Origin: Deltaproteobacteria bacterium 13_1_40CM_4_68_19
GTDB taxonomy: Bacteria; Myxococcota; Myxococcia; Myxococcales; 40CM-4-68-19
NCBI GenBank assembly: GCA_001918155.1
Contig: MNFJ01000097.1
Location: 1 to 45,580 of the forward strand
Direction of reading: 5' to 3'
Length of the DNA stretch: 45,580 nt
Of this stretch, positions 21,930 to 30,209 are shown in pieces; within the stretch, counting starts at the first letter, position 1, and each line of letters begins with the position of its first letter. The translations under genes and the position numbers were made by a program. The notes beneath the pieces are model-generated. The model was not told the DNA's origin. It was given only the letters and a program-made list of their open reading frames with translations, and ran no database searches.

Positions 21930-23872
21930 GGTCTCGCCTCCACCGCGAGCTGCGCGTCCTGCTCAGCCCAGGTGGGCAAGAGCGCCGAAGCCGGCTTGCG
22001 ATCGAGCCTCGCCAGCTCGCGCAGGTAGCCATCGATCCCGCGCAGCAGCAGCGAGCCCTGCAGCCCGTCCGGCAGAGGCGCTTGCAACGGCCGCAGCACC
22101 GAGACGAGGACCACGGGCCGTGCGTCCAGGCAGAGGCCGACGGCGGCGACTGCGGAGTCGTCGTGAGGCGACGAGCCGGTCTTGCCGCTGAAGACCAGCT
22201 TGGGCCAACGCTGGGCCAGCCAGCGCAGCGTGCCTTCCCGGCGACGCAGCGCGAGCAGCGCTCCGGTGTCGCTCAGCGCGCAGGTGCCGTCGTTCGCGAA
22301 CAGCTTGCGATGCAGGTAGGCGCCGATCTGCTCCGCGGTCGCGCGCGAGGAGTTGCCGAGCAGCGACGTCGGGTCTTCCGGCAACCGGTCGGCGGGCAGT
22401 CCCGCGAGCTCCCGTCGATCGCGCAGATAGCGGAAGAGCGCCACGCCCGCGGCGCTGTAGGACAGCTCCGGCGCGATCGCTTCCGGAGGCAACGCGCCGC
22501 CGAGCTGGGCCAGCAGATCGCCTGCGAGCGCCCGGTCCGCGGGTGAGTCGAGTGAGGCGCGCTCCCGGGCGGAGACCTCCGCCACCATCTGTCGCAGCAG
22601 ATCGGGCCTCCGCTGGGCCAGGAGCGCCGGGAGCAGCATCGCGTGGCGTGCGGTGAGCGAGTTGATCGAACGGGCGACGGCCTCGTCCAGCGCCATCGGG
22701 CGCGTCGCCGGGGCGACGTCGGTCGGGCAGTACCGCGACGGGTGCGACCGGCGCAGATCCTTGGTCGACCAGATCCAGCGCACGCAGCCGCCGGGAGGCA
22801 GCATCAGGTCGCGCACCGCCGCGGGTCCGAACGCCTCGACCGCGAGATCCAGCGCCTCCAGCTTCGCGACGGACCCGTAATTGACCGCCATCAGCGCGGA
22901 TTCCGCGCCCGATCGCGCCAGGACGGATCCGTCCGACCCGAGGGCCGCGAACGCGGCGCGCACCGCCGTCCCGGGAAATTGCGCCTGCAGCGTCTCCGAG
23001 AGCCCGTCCCGGAACCGATCGATGGCGGCGACCAGGTCCAGATCGGCGGTGGCGGCCTCCCCGCTCGCCACACGCTCCGTCCAACCCTCCACGAACCGGA
23101 ACGCGGCCGAGGAGTCGACGTCGAAGTCGTCGAGGTACGACCGCACCGACGCATCCCAGAGGTCCTGCGAGATCAACCACTCGCGCGTGGCGGCGATCCG
23201 GCGCGCCGAAATCGCCGGATGCACGCGCAGCCACTGCACGCCGCGGGGCGAAGCGCCGAGCACGAGCTGGTCCTCGCGTGAGAGTCTGCGCAGCGGCAGC
23301 CCGAAGAGGGCGAGCGAGAGCCGGTAAAGGCCGTCCGCCGGCCGCCGCACCGTTCCCATCGACGTGCCGGCGCTCAGGTTGAGATAGAGCCCCGCGACCT
23401 CTTCTGGCGCGGCCTGGCGAACGAGCCAGGTGGCGAACATCGCTTCCTCGACCTTGTCGAGAACGCCGGCGCGCCGCCCGGTGCGTAGATAGAGCTTCGC
23501 GAGCTGCTGAGGGATGGTCGAGCCGCCCTGCGGGATTCCGCGCAGGTTTCGCACGACGGCGCGGATCAATCCCGAGGGGCTGAGCGGGGGGACGCACCGC
23601 GGCCGCCGGAAGAAGGCGCGGTCCTCGTATCCCGCCGTCGCCGCCGCCACCAGAGAAGCCGACCGCAGGTCGGGCGGCGCTGCGCGATAAGCCGCCAGAT
23701 CGGCGGCGAAGATCGCCGCCCCCTGCTGGGCCCGCTCTCCACCGGCCAGCGAGAGCGGCGAGACGAGCACGATGGCGACCGAGGCCACGAGCGCGCCGAC
23801 GCCGCCGGCCACGACCCCGCGCCGGGGGAGGCGGGCGAGGGCTCTCCGGACCGTTGGGGCGAGCGCGATCAT
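21926..23872 (-). CDS. Class A penicillin-binding-protein-like transglycosylase/transpeptidase
   Basis: 648 residues, ATG at 23872 overlapping the M23 stop. Membrane anchor 20-42. GT51 domain: catalytic E83 in TAGYEDRAFF, and GIPQGGSTIPQQLAKLYL at 113-130, which is diagnostic. Transpeptidase domain with the three motifs in order: SVAK (334-337), SIN (402-404) and KTG (564-566). The domain is strongly diverged otherwise (for example CVRWIWSTKDLRR). Predicted to polymerise glycan strands and cross-link peptides in the periplasm. It sits in a row with a LytM peptidase and two single-helix proteins, so it is probably a dedicated enzyme rather than the housekeeping PBP1. Confidence 0.85.
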   Translation of the reverse strand: MIALAPTVRRALARLPRRGVVAGGVGALVASVAIVLVSPLSLAGGERAQQGAAIFAADLAAYRAAPPDLRSASLVAAATAGYEDRAFFRRPRCVPPLSPSGLIRAVVRNLRGIPQGGSTIPQQLAKLYLRTGRRAGVLDKVEEAMFATWLVRQAAPEEVAGLYLNLSAGTSMGTVRRPADGLYRLSLALFGLPLRRLSREDQLVLGASPRGVQWLRVHPAISARRIAATREWLISQDLWDASVRSYLDDFDVDSSAAFRFVEGWTERVASGEAATADLDLVAAIDRFRDGLSETLQAQFPGTAVRAAFAALGSDGSVLARSGAESALMAVNYGSVAKLEALDLAVEAFGPAAVRDLMLPPGGCVRWIWSTKDLRRSHPSRYCPTDVAPATRPMALDEAVARSINSLTARHAMLLPALLAQRRPDLLRQMVAEVSARERASLDSPADRALAGDLLAQLGGALPPEAIAPELSYSAAGVALFRYLRDRRELAGLPADRLPEDPTSLLGNSSRATAEQIGAYLHRKLFANDGTCALSDTGALLALRRREGTLRWLAQRWPKLVFSGKTGSSPHDDSAVAAVGLCLDARPVVLVSVLRPLQAPLPDGLQGSLLLRGIDGYLRELARLDRKPASALLPTWAEQDAQLAVEARP

Positions 23873-24390
23873 TTCGCCAGCCCCATCCGCTTGAGCAGGC
23901 GCAGGGTTTCCGCCGGCGTGTAGAGCGCCAGGAGCGGGTCCCGCGCCTCTCCCCGATGATCGAGGAGCGAGAAATGCAGATGCGGGCCCGTCGAGTGGCC
24001 GGTGCTCCCGACTTCCCCGACGACGCCCATCGCGGGAACCCGAAGTCCTTCGGAGATTCCCAGGCGCCGCGGGTCCGATCGCAAGTGGCAGTACACGGTG
24101 CGCCAGCCGTTCTCGTGCTCCATGGTGACGTACCAGCCGCAGGCTCGGGCGCGGCCCGCATCCGTCACCGTTCCTTCGCGAGCGGCCACCACCAACGAGC
24201 CCGCTGGCGCGACCAGGTCGACCCCGCGGTGCAGCTGCCGATGTCCGCCCAACCGGCGTACGCCGAACGGCGAAGAGATGCGATCGAAGCGGCGGACGTC
24301 GATGGGAAAGAGGAGCCACGGCGCGCGCCGCACTGCCGGATCCGCGGGCGCGGCGAGCATCAGCACGGCGGCCAGCACCGCGATGCGCAT
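23869..24390 (-). CDS. M23/LytM zinc peptidase, exported
   Basis: 173 residues with signal peptide 1-19. Zinc site complete: H54 and D58 in HRGVDLVAP, and H139 in GPHLHF (with H137); H102 in YCHL is the additional active-site His. Other LytM marks are SSPFGVRR and STGHSTGPHLHF. Predicted to cut peptide cross-links in peptidoglycan. Short form without LysM or coiled-coil parts. First gene of the minus-strand arm, coupled to the PBP-like gene by an ATGA overlap. The 88-base palindromic element lies immediately upstream of its start. Confidence 0.92.
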   Translation of the reverse strand: MRIAVLAAVLMLAAPADPAVRRAPWLLFPIDVRRFDRISSPFGVRRLGGHRQLHRGVDLVAPAGSLVVAAREGTVTDAGRARACGWYVTMEHENGWRTVYCHLRSDPRRLGISEGLRVPAMGVVGEVGSTGHSTGPHLHFSLLDHRGEARDPLLALYTPAETLRLLKRMGLAK

Positions 24391-24398
24391 GCCGCAAC

Positions 24399-24486
24399 AG
24401 CAAAAAAGCCGGGGACACCCTACGCAATTCGCCGTGCCAAACGAGTTGGCATGAGGAGTTGGGCATGGTGTCCCTGATTTTTTGCT
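24399..24486. repeat. 88-base palindromic (REP/MITE-like) element between divergent operons
   Basis: Outer arms AGCAAAAAAGCCGGGGACACC (24399-24419, first 20 bases shown reverse-paired) and GGTGTCCCTGATTTTTTGCT (24467-24486) are near-perfect inverted repeats. The pairing continues inward imperfectly and ends in a 6-base stem TGCCAA/TTGGCA with loop ACGAG (24435-24451). Outer and inner repeats share one centre near 24443, so the whole unit can fold as a single hairpin. T6 tracts flank both ends. It fills most of the 119-base gap between the two divergent arms, leaving only 23 bases before the next start. Confidence 0.75.
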
Positions 24487-24509
24487 TGTCGGGCGGGAAG
24501 GAGGCGGTG

Positions 24510-25133
24510 ATGGGGCTCTACGCCCGGTTCTGGCGCTACTCGATCGACACGTACGGCGGGGCGCCGCTGTTGCTCCTGATCAATCTGGTGCAGATCGCGA
24601 TCCTCGGTTGGGTCGTTTCGCAGGCGCTGCGCGCGCAGGCCGAGCGGGTCGCGCCGGGGATCTCGTCCGAGGCGCGCCGCATCCGCGCCGCGAGGCGGGC
24701 CGAGATCTGGCAGAAGCAGGTCCGCCCGGTGGCGATGACCATGATGCTGCTCGGGCCGGGGCTCGGCCTGGGGATGAGCACGCTGGTCGGCGCCCTCGGC
24801 ATGGGCGCCCTCGGTGACGCGATGGGAACGCAGGCCGGCGCCGAGGTGCTGGCCCAGACGATGGCGCGCGCATACCGCGAGATCAGCTACGCGTACTTCC
24901 TGATGGTCGGCGGGACGTTCCCCATGCTGCTCGGCCCGGTGATCGTCCTCACCGCGCGGCGGCTCGACGAGGAAGGCAGCGATGCGCGCGGCGGCGACCC
25001 CGAGGAAGTCCTCCTGCACACGCTGAAGTCGCTCCTCGCGGTGACCGAGGCGCAAGCCCGCCGCGCGCAAGCTGACGCCGCACGCATGCATGCGCTGCTC
25101 GCCGAGACCCTCCAGCGCGGGGCTGCCGCGTGA
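24510..25133 (+). CDS. Three-helix membrane protein, MotA/TolQ/ExbB-like
   Basis: 207 residues from the ATG at 24510 behind AAGGAGG. Helices at about 17-40, 74-100 and 127-149, with a basic cytoplasmic segment of about 35 residues between the first two and a cytoplasmic tail after the third (about 150-207). The second helix has a Gly-rich LLGPGLGLGMS motif resembling the LGLLGT region of TolQ/ExbB proton channels. The match is weak and the protein could be another three-helix family. First gene of the plus-strand arm; the next gene overlaps its stop by 4 bases. If truly TolQ-like it would energise the envelope proteins encoded around it. Confidence 0.6.
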   Translation: MGLYARFWRYSIDTYGGAPLLLLINLVQIAILGWVVSQALRAQAERVAPGISSEARRIRAARRAEIWQKQVRPVAMTMMLLGPGLGLGMSTLVGALGMGALGDAMGTQAGAEVLAQTMARAYREISYAYFLMVGGTFPMLLGPVIVLTARRLDEEGSDARGGDPEEVLLHTLKSLLAVTEAQARRAQADAARMHALLAETLQRGAAA

Positions 25134-25702
25134 GCGCCGACGAGATGCTCGCGCTCCTGCACGATCAGCGCCGGGCCGGGGCCGGCGAGCGCACCGCTCC
25201 CGCGCTTTCTCTTCCCCTCCGGATCAAGCCCGCCCGCGCCTGCGCTCTGGGCTGGTCACCCGAGCTGTTCACCCTCACGCTGCTGGTCGGCAACGCCTCC
25301 TTGCGGGCGGAGGACGGCGCCCTTCTCGCGCGCGGCCGCGCGCCCGTGGTCGCGATCTGCGCGGAGTACGATCGGCCGCTCACCTCGCTGAGCCCACCGG
25401 CTCTGGCGCCTTACTCGCTGGCCCGCGCGCGCCTGCAGGGCGTCCCTGCCCTGCGGCTCCCGGGCGGCTGGCTGCGGGCGCCGCTCCGCCTCGAAACCAC
25501 TCATCGGGCTGCGCTCGCGCCAACGCGCGACGACGATGCCCTCGCCCGCGCCGGACGGTTCTTCACAGAGCTGGAGGAAGCCTGGCGGTGCAGCGTCGGC
25601 TCGGTGCTCGAGATCGCCTGGCCCGTCTATGGGCCGGAACACGGCGGGCCGCTGCTCGACGCCGTCGCGGGAACGCCCCTGCCGGAGCTGCCCCTTCGAT
25701 GA
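25130..25702 (+). CDS. Hypothetical soluble protein
   Basis: 190 residues, GTG start overlapping the previous stop (GTGA). No signal peptide and no membrane helix, so probably cytoplasmic. Alternating strand-like segments (FTLTLLVGNASLRA, APVVAICAEYDRPL, GVPALRLPGGWLRAPLRLE) and a C-terminal part with CSVGSVLEIAWPVYGPEHGG. No catalytic motif recognised. Tight coupling to the three-helix protein suggests they act together, perhaps on its cytoplasmic loop. Confidence 0.65.
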   Translation: MSADEMLALLHDQRRAGAGERTAPALSLPLRIKPARACALGWSPELFTLTLLVGNASLRAEDGALLARGRAPVVAICAEYDRPLTSLSPPALAPYSLARARLQGVPALRLPGGWLRAPLRLETTHRAALAPTRDDDALARAGRFFTELEEAWRCSVGSVLEIAWPVYGPEHGGPLLDAVAGTPLPELPLR

Positions 25703-25707
25703 CGCGA

Positions 25708-25722
25708 CCCGGTTTTTTTGCT
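25708..25722 (+). repeat. T7 half-site resembling an arm of the palindromic element
   Basis: CCCGGTTTTTTTGCT lies in the 43-base gap between two genes. It matches the left arm of the 24399-24486 element read on the other strand (CCCGGCTTTTTTGCT) at all but one base. No GC hairpin precedes the T-tract, so it is not a standard terminator. Confidence 0.5.
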
Positions 25723-25745
25723 TTCGCGAACCAGGAGGACCCCCG

Positions 25746-26504
25746 ATGCACAAGACCATCCTGACCCTCTCGCTCGCCGCGCTCCTCGCCTGCGCGCACG
25801 AGGAAGCGGCGCAGCCCTCCGCGGAGCGCGATTGGGAGAAGGGGCTCGACGGGAGCCGCGGCCCGCAGATCGCGCCGCTCGGCCCCATCGACAGCGATCA
25901 GAGCGCGTACAACTACATCCGCCGCCGCGAGCAGGAACGCGATCTCGGCAGCCGGATGACCGCCGCCGGGTTGGACGAGATCATCGCCGCCTCCAGCCAG
26001 GTCCTCGCCTCGGCGATGGCGCTGCCGCTCTTCCGCGCCGGCGTGTACCTCGGCTCACCGCGGCTGATCGAGCGCGCCTGCACCTCCGCGAAGCGCGTCA
26101 CGCATTCCGCGCTGCGCACGAGCGGAAACGTGGACGCCGTCCTGCAGGGCTGCGGCGCCCTCACCGCCGCCCGGCAGGGCTCCTCGGACGCCTGCGGCGA
26201 AGGCAAGCAGAAGCTGCGCGACGCGTATGCGCTGCTCTCCGCGGAGAAGTCGCAGGAGGCCGGCCGCGCCGCCGCCGACGCCGTGCGCTCGCTGCGCGAC
26301 CGCTGCCCGAAGATGACCGCGCCGCTGCGCACTCCGGTCGACCCCGGCTCGCGCGGCTTCCTCATCGTCTGGGTGCTGCACGCCAACGATGCGCCCCCGG
26401 TCACCTTCCTGGCCGGAGAGACGGCGCCCGACACCGCCGACGCGATCAACGACGCTTTCCTGCGCGGCGTGCAGGCCGTCCGGCCGGTCGCGCACAACCC
26501 CTGA
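25746..26504 (+). CDS. Lipoprotein of unknown family
   Basis: 252 residues, ATG at 25746 behind AGGAGG. Lipoprotein signal MHKTILTLSLAALLAC with lipobox LLAC, acylated Cys16 followed by Ala, so outer-membrane sorting would be expected under the usual +2 rule. The mature part is alpha-helical with six further cysteines (ERACTSAKRV, LQGCGALTA, SDACGEGKQ, DRCPKM and others) that could form disulfides, and an Arg-rich segment IRRREQERDLGSRM. No enzyme motif. It lies in the plus-strand arm ahead of a coiled-coil anchor protein. Confidence 0.75.
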   Translation: MHKTILTLSLAALLACAHEEAAQPSAERDWEKGLDGSRGPQIAPLGPIDSDQSAYNYIRRREQERDLGSRMTAAGLDEIIAASSQVLASAMALPLFRAGVYLGSPRLIERACTSAKRVTHSALRTSGNVDAVLQGCGALTAARQGSSDACGEGKQKLRDAYALLSAEKSQEAGRAAADAVRSLRDRCPKMTAPLRTPVDPGSRGFLIVWVLHANDAPPVTFLAGETAPDTADAINDAFLRGVQAVRPVAHNP

Positions 26505-26516
26505 AAGGAGATCCCC

Positions 26517-27026
26517 ATGTCCGAACGCCCCGAATTCCCGCCCATCGAGAGCGCTCCTTCACGGCACATCTGGATCTGGGCGCTGGCCGGCGCGGCGCTG
26601 GTCGTCGGCTTGATCTGGGTCGCGCGGCGCGCCCCCGCCCCGGCGGCAGTGCGTCCCGCCGCCGCCGTGGCGGCCATCGCGGAGGTGAAGCCGGCTGCTC
26701 CCGCGGAGGCGGCGAAGCCCGTTCCCGCCGCCGCGAAAGCGCCCGAGAGCCCGAACATTCTCGGCAGCGCGGTCGCGGCCGCGAAGAACGTCGCGATGGT
26801 CGCGCGCGCCGAGTTCGATCGCGAGCTCGCCCGCACGAAGTCGGCCCAGGCGCAGGCCGCCGCCTACCGCAAGCAGATCGACGATCTGCAGAAGCAGCTC
26901 GGCGCGGCGCGCGCGCAGATCGCCGCCATGCAGACGGCGCAGAAGCCTCCGCCGCCCTCCGACCAGGAGCAGATCCTCCAGACGCTCGCCCCCGTGCTGC
27001 GCGCCGGCAACGGCGGCAGCCCCTGA
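26517..27026 (+). CDS. Single-helix, coiled-coil envelope anchor protein
   Basis: 169 residues, ATG behind AAAGGAGA. Short cytoplasmic start, membrane helix at about 18-37 (IWIWALAGAALVVGLIWVA), Ala/Pro-rich periplasmic spacer, then a coiled coil at about 100-142 (YRKQIDDLQKQLGAARAQIA). Likely a periplasmic spacer or oligomerisation module. Family unknown. 12 bases after the lipoprotein gene. Confidence 0.7.
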   Translation: MSERPEFPPIESAPSRHIWIWALAGAALVVGLIWVARRAPAPAAVRPAAAVAAIAEVKPAAPAEAAKPVPAAAKAPESPNILGSAVAAAKNVAMVARAEFDRELARTKSAQAQAAAYRKQIDDLQKQLGAARAQIAAMQTAQKPPPPSDQEQILQTLAPVLRAGNGGSP

Positions 27027-27053
27027 CCGATGTCCACCCGACTGGAGCCGCAC

Positions 27054-27902
27054 ATGAACCGCGCCCTTCTCCTCCTCGCGCTCGCGGCCGCCGTTCCCGC
27101 CCGCGCCGCTGACGAGTTCAAGCCGATCAAAGCCACCGAATCCGTCACCTATCCCCTGCCGCCCATCCCTCTGCCGCCGGTCCAGGCCGCGGACGGCAAG
27201 TGGGCGGAAACCGAAGACAGCCCCGCTCTGCGCGTCAGCCGCGCCTGGGTCAAGCTCGGCCAGGCCGCCGGCGTCGAGCGCAGCGAAGGGACGCGGCGTC
27301 TCTACCAGGCGTGGAAGAACGAGGTCGCCCAGGGCGGGACGCACGGCCGCGCCGTCCAGGCGGCGCACGCGAAGTTCCTCGCCGCTTACAAGAAGGACCT
27401 CGACCAGGCGCGGGGGATCTACGAAGGCGTGCTCCGCGACGTGGACTCGATGGATGCGGATGGAGCCGAAGGCTCCAGCGGCGGCGACGGAACGGTGGCC
27501 GGAGGCCTGGCGCGCGAGGCGGAGGAGCAGATCCGCGCCGCCGACCGCGACGAACGGTTGACGAACTCCGCCTGCTTCCTCTCGCCGGAGACCTGCCAGC
27601 AGGGCGATCCCGCCGACAAGGCGCTGCAGGACGAGATCTCCGCATTGGTGAAAGGCACGCTCGAGGCCGGAGGCCCCGACGGCGGTCTCAGCCTGTACGC
27701 GCTGCGGCGCAAGGCCGGCCTGCTCGCCCTGCGCGCCCGGGTGATGGCGGCGGTCACCCAGCGCGCCGCGGCTCGCCTCGCGACCGAGGTGGCGACGCAG
27801 CAGGACGGCCAGGGAGCACCGCGCTCGTTGCCGTCGCCGGTCGCGCCGGTCGTGTCCGTCGCCCGCCGCAGCGTCACGCCGGCCTCCGATCCATACCGGT
27901 GA
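27054..27902 (+). CDS. Periplasmic protein of unknown family
   Basis: 282 residues. The ATG at 27054 (GGAG upstream) gives a clean signal peptide MNRALLLLALAAAVPARA; a start at 27030 would add eight polar residues. The mature protein has a Pro-rich start (YPLPPIPLPPVQ) and then long helices with one likely disulfide loop (TNSACFLSPETCQQGD). A low-complexity Gly/Ser patch sits near 145-155. No known domain. Its stop overlaps the lytic transglycosylase start by 4 bases, which suggests it may guide or hold that enzyme. Confidence 0.7.
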   Translation: MNRALLLLALAAAVPARAADEFKPIKATESVTYPLPPIPLPPVQAADGKWAETEDSPALRVSRAWVKLGQAAGVERSEGTRRLYQAWKNEVAQGGTHGRAVQAAHAKFLAAYKKDLDQARGIYEGVLRDVDSMDADGAEGSSGGDGTVAGGLAREAEEQIRAADRDERLTNSACFLSPETCQQGDPADKALQDEISALVKGTLEAGGPDGGLSLYALRRKAGLLALRARVMAAVTQRAAARLATEVATQQDGQGAPRSLPSPVAPVVSVARRSVTPASDPYR

Positions 27903-28531
27903 CCCGCGCCGTTCTCTTCGCCACGGCGCTGGCCCTCGCCTCGCGGGCCGGCGCCGCGGCCGTTTCCGAGCCCTGTGCCAAAGCGAGCGGGGCGCAGGGG
28001 CCCGACGACCCGGAGCTGCGGGAGTGGCTGCGCGCTCTCGTCCACCAGGTCGCGCGCGAAGAGGGCGTCGACCCGTACGCGCTCGAGGCGCTGGGGATGA
28101 CGGAGACCACGCTGCAGCCCGCGCTGGGAAGGTCCTGCGAGTTGGGTCCCTTCCAGGTGATGCCGTGGTGGGCGGGGATCTTCCGGCTCGACTCTCCCCT
28201 GCTCCTCTGGGACCCCCGGATCAACGCCATCGCGGCGGCGCGGATCTACAAGGCCGCCTGGCGGCGCTGGGAGGCGCGGTTCTCACGGGCGGGAAGGAAT
28301 CGTGCGCTGCGCGCCGCGGGCTGGCGCGGCCCGCTCGACCGCGAGACCTTCGCCGCGCTGGCGTACAACTGGGGCAAGGCCCCGCGCGCCTTCGCGCAGG
28401 CGGCGGATCTGCGGCTGGTGGCAATCCCCGCCTCCACCGCTTCCTACGCCTTGCGGTTCAAGCTGGCGCTGCGCGAGGCGCGGGAGCGGGCGCGCGCGGA
28501 TAATGGCACTCCTCGAGCCCGATCGCCGTGA
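27899..28531 (+). CDS. Lytic transglycosylase (SLT-like), exported
   Basis: 210 residues, GTG start at 27899 in a GTGA overlap. Signal peptide 1-20. Lysozyme-like fold: catalytic E69 in GMTETTLQPA, then ELGPFQVMPWWAG (81-93), the counterpart of the usual 'GLMQVMP' motif, and ALAYNWG (153-159). Predicted to cleave glycan strands of peptidoglycan with formation of 1,6-anhydro ends. It has GP-F where most members have GLM, so it is a diverged member. The 3' end overlaps the HExxH gene convergently by 74 bases. Confidence 0.8.
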   Translation: MTRAVLFATALALASRAGAAAVSEPCAKASGAQGPDDPELREWLRALVHQVAREEGVDPYALEALGMTETTLQPALGRSCELGPFQVMPWWAGIFRLDSPLLLWDPRINAIAAARIYKAAWRRWEARFSRAGRNRALRAAGWRGPLDRETFAALAYNWGKAPRAFAQAADLRLVAIPASTASYALRFKLALREARERARADNGTPRARSP

Positions 28532-30173
28532 TCGAGAGCAAGTGCGAGAGCGGCGTGGAAAGACGCCCGCTTGCCGTCGCCTCGTCCGCCAGGCAGGGGA
28601 GGTCCTCGAGCCGCGCTGGCGCCCGTCCCGCAACCCAGATCTCCTCCCGGTATCGCGGGTCGAGCGGAGCGTCGAGATCCGGAAGCTGCTCGTAAGCCGC
28701 GCCGCCACCCAGGTCTCCGTAGAAGACCGCGCCGCGGACGGGAATGCTCGCCGCGAGCTGCCGGGCCGCGAGCAACGAATCGGCGGACGGAGAGCCGGCG
28801 TGCACGAGGAGGATGGACGCTGCGGGCGCCGGAGCGCGGGCCAGCGTCGCCACGGGCTGCGGCGGCAGCACCCGCGGCAGCCATGAACCGCGGTCGCCGA
28901 CGACCGATCGCAACGCTTCGGCCGCATCGGACCACTGCGCGAATGCTGCGCTGTCGATCACCTGCACCGAGGGCACGGCCGCGGGTGCGACCTCGGGCCA
29001 CGGCAGGCCGGAAGCGAGCAGGCGGGCGAGGATGCGGGGCCACAGCGCGCGCGCCTCGAGGGCCTCTGCTCCCCGCGCGGCCTCCTCGACGAGCGCGCTC
29101 GCACGCGCCCCGGCGTCCAACGCCCGCAGGACGGCCCGGAAGCCATGGAGCGATGGCGGGCGCGCGCCTGCATCGGTCGAGACCAGGGGCAGGCGCACCC
29201 GGCCGCGGTTCTTCCACACCACGGCATCGTGCGGCGGCGCGACCTCGGCGAACACGCAATGATCGTCGCGCTGCAGAGCCTGCGCCGCGACGGAAAGGCG
29301 CACGATGGCGTCGCGGCTCCAGCCCCCATCCGCGATGCGCCAGAGATGGCCGGCGCCGCGAGGCGGGTTCGCCACGCCGCGCGCGTACTGCTCGTAGTCG
29401 ATCAACCAGTCGTCGAGCAGGATGGGCCGCAGCGCGTCGGCATCCTGCGTCCACAGCCTCCCGGCTGCCTCGAGGAAGTGCGCCCCGAGCGCCGCCTCCG
29501 TGAGCCAGAGCTGTTTCTGTTCCACCGTATCGGCCGGACCGGCTTCCGCCATGCCCTGAAGCGCCGCAAGGAGCGCCTCGCCAAACGAACGACGCGCGGC
29601 CGCGGGATCGGCCCCGAGCGCCTGCAGGCGTCGCTGCACGTCGAGGCGCGAAGCCGGCAGTGGATCGAGCAGACCCGCCGGCGCCCGGAGCCGGGGCGCG
29701 CCGGATGCGGGTCCGCCTTCGATTCCGCGCACGATCCAGTCGGCGAAGGCGAGCTCCGGATCGCACCACTTCTCGCCTCCGCGCAGCACCGCCGCCAGCA
29801 GCAGATGCAGCGCTTCGTGGCGCGCGATGGCGGCGGCGTCCGCCGGGGGAGTCTCCTCGCCGATCGACAGCCGGATGCATCCCGACCCCAGCGAGAGCGC
29901 CTCGCCCCCGGTGCGCGCCCCCGGCGTGACGGTCACTTCGACGCGATCCCAGGGCCGCCGGGGAGCGCATACCCGAAGGGCCTCGCGCAGCAGCCTCGGG
30001 GCATCGGCGAGCGCTTCCACGATGGCGTCCGGAATGCCGGCCGCGAGCCGCCGCTCGCCGGAGACGAGCCGCACGGAGGGCCGATCGTCCAGCCAGATGA
30101 CGAAGAAGCCTCCGCAGCGCAGCGCCGGATCTGCCGATGGCCCCAAGGGCCCCGCTGCGCCGTCGATCCGCAC
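28458..30173 (-). CDS. Large protein with an HExxH motif (putative zinc peptidase)
   Basis: 571 residues from a GTG at 30173 behind GGGAG. HEALH at 119-123 within AIARHEALHLLLAAVL is a classic zinc-peptidase helix. Acidic residues that could be the third ligand follow at E134 and E140 (EKWCDPELAFADW). No signal peptide, so it should be cytosolic unless exported otherwise. The C-terminal third has a Rossmann-like segment (ASILLVHAGSPSADSLLAARQLAASIPV... GAVFYGDLGGG). No close family recognised. Only minus-strand gene between the two plus-strand parts of the cluster. Confidence 0.65.
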   Translation of the reverse strand: MRIDGAAGPLGPSADPALRCGGFFVIWLDDRPSVRLVSGERRLAAGIPDAIVEALADAPRLLREALRVCAPRRPWDRVEVTVTPGARTGGEALSLGSGCIRLSIGEETPPADAAAIARHEALHLLLAAVLRGGEKWCDPELAFADWIVRGIEGGPASGAPRLRAPAGLLDPLPASRLDVQRRLQALGADPAAARRSFGEALLAALQGMAEAGPADTVEQKQLWLTEAALGAHFLEAAGRLWTQDADALRPILLDDWLIDYEQYARGVANPPRGAGHLWRIADGGWSRDAIVRLSVAAQALQRDDHCVFAEVAPPHDAVVWKNRGRVRLPLVSTDAGARPPSLHGFRAVLRALDAGARASALVEEAARGAEALEARALWPRILARLLASGLPWPEVAPAAVPSVQVIDSAAFAQWSDAAEALRSVVGDRGSWLPRVLPPQPVATLARAPAPAASILLVHAGSPSADSLLAARQLAASIPVRGAVFYGDLGGGAAYEQLPDLDAPLDPRYREEIWVAGRAPARLEDLPCLADEATASGRLSTPLSHLLSITAIGLEECHYPRAPAPAPRAAPA

Positions 30174-30209
30174 CGTTGAATTCTCCCGCGGTCTGGTTCG
30201 TATCTCCTA

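Noticed and set aside
25708-25722. T7 tract as an intrinsic terminator
   Set aside because: No stable GC hairpin lies directly upstream, and genes in the same direction follow within 30 bases. The same holds for 32449-32461.
25699-25761. A short open frame (MTRPGFFAFANQ...) over the T7 site as a leader peptide
   Set aside because: It overlaps the next gene's start, has no ribosome-binding site, and the similar Phe-rich reading at 32440 comes from the same T7-GCT DNA motif rather than from a conserved peptide.
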